Positions 63,561 through 64,000 of a DNA stretch of 64,000 nt are shown in pieces. Below the pieces are notes generated by a model that made no database searches, had not been told where the DNA came from, and saw only the letters and a program-made list of their open reading frames with translations. Position 1 is the stretch's first letter. The number at the start of each line of letters is the position of its first letter. Location of the stretch: contig CAHIKZ030000060.1 of NCBI GenBank assembly GCA_903632075.3, positions 124,501-188,500 on the forward strand, in the 5' to 3' direction. The translations under genes were made by a program, and so were the position numbers. The stretch comes from Acanthosepion pharaonis (lineage: Eukaryota > Mollusca > Cephalopoda > Sepiida > Sepiidae).

Positions 63561-64000
63561 ATGAAGAGACAACAGGAGACTTCTGAAACAGAAAGTGAAA
63601 ATGAAATATCAGATAAAAAACAATTTCCAAATTTCATTGTTATAGAATCATTAGATGGTGAAATATCAAAAGTATCTCCTTTTGTGTTGCAAAGGGTTAT
63701 ATCAGCCATGATAGAACCAAAATCTTTAAAAAAGAATTAAAGGAAAATAATAAACTTTTAATTCAAGTAAAAACCAAAAAAAGATGCAGAAAAATGACTA
63801 AAAATTAAGCAAATAGACAACAATAAAGTAAAGGCTTATCACCATCAATTCTTTAATTCATCTAAGTGTAATAAAATGTCCAGAATTTTCACTCTGCTCA
63901 CTGGAAGAAATTAACAATTATGACATCCTAAAAAAGCAAGGAGTAACAGTCATCAAATGAATTCAAATGAAAATGACACATCAATAAACACAAACACTTA
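63561..64000 (+). pseudogene. Jockey-type LINE ORF1, 5' half (runs off the window)
   Basis: ATG at 63561 opens 57 codons rich in E, S and K: MKRQQETSETESENEI, then FIVIESLDGEISKVSPF and VISAMIEPKSLKK, then a stop near 63737. Beyond that the reading continues in shifted frames through a region with AYHHQFFNSSKC and SLEEIN-like blocks, to INTNT at the window end. FIVIES...SPF is the N-terminal signature of the same ORF1 type whose zinc-knuckle half is at 1216-2032. In intact relatives the sequence after the end of this piece is the segment with which that other copy begins. Degenerate. Confidence 0.72.

Overview
The window reads as non-coding, repeat-dense DNA from a large animal genome, most likely a cephalopod mollusc of octopus type. 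That assignment is inferred from overall character: AT-rich sequence, very many (TA)n and (CA)n tracts, 5S- and tRNA-derived SINE-like repeats, Penelope-like elements, RTE- and Jockey-like LINE remnants, Helitrons and fold-back elements. There are no bacterial-style operons, and I found no exon chain of a host gene that I could defend. Most open frames are translated repeats or remains of transposon proteins.

Layout. 1-6.8 kb: an 88-bp tandem array, a Jockey-type LINE ORF1 relic, a 393-bp duplicated repeat, a fold-back repeat interrupted by a hAT-type insertion with an 8-bp target duplication, LINE tails, a 5S-rRNA-derived SINE and a 33-bp tandem array. 7-16.8 kb: LINE tails, long (TA)n tracts, pyrimidine and TATC minisatellites, a deleted Tc1 element and two candidate hammerhead ribozymes. 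17.0-18.8 kb: an internally deleted Ty3/gypsy-type LTR retrotransposon with both LTRs, polypurine tract and 5-bp target duplication. 19-25 kb: several fold-back elements, RTE-like LINE ends, and a Penelope-like element (PLE) flanked by inverted copies of a tRNA-like repeat. 25-43 kb: LINE and SINE fragments, minisatellites, a second PLE fragment and a roughly 0.9-kb polypyrimidine stretch. 43-54 kb: two non-autonomous Helitrons, MITEs, a 210-bp-arm fold-back, a third PLE fragment and a nested mariner. 54-64 kb: LINE tails, 5S-SINEs, a long stretch with nothing recognisable, and finally the 5' half of the same ORF1 type whose 3' half opens the window.

The most interesting pattern is shared by many otherwise unlike repeats. 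A short motif, CTGANGA, 12-25 nt, then GAAAC, 2-7 nt, GT(H), resembles the core of a minimal hammerhead ribozyme and is usually followed 80-230 bp later by a (TA)n tract. These units occur singly, in partial tandem and as inverted pairs. At two loci the repeat carrying the motif lies directly downstream of PLE GIY-YIG coding sequence, which suggests that many of the fold-backs and (TA)n tracts descend from PLE-type retroelement ends. Two copies, near 9.64 and 16.76 kb, have base-paired helices and a plausible cleavage site.

Coordinates of degenerate repeats are approximate, and family assignments come from reading motifs rather than database searches.
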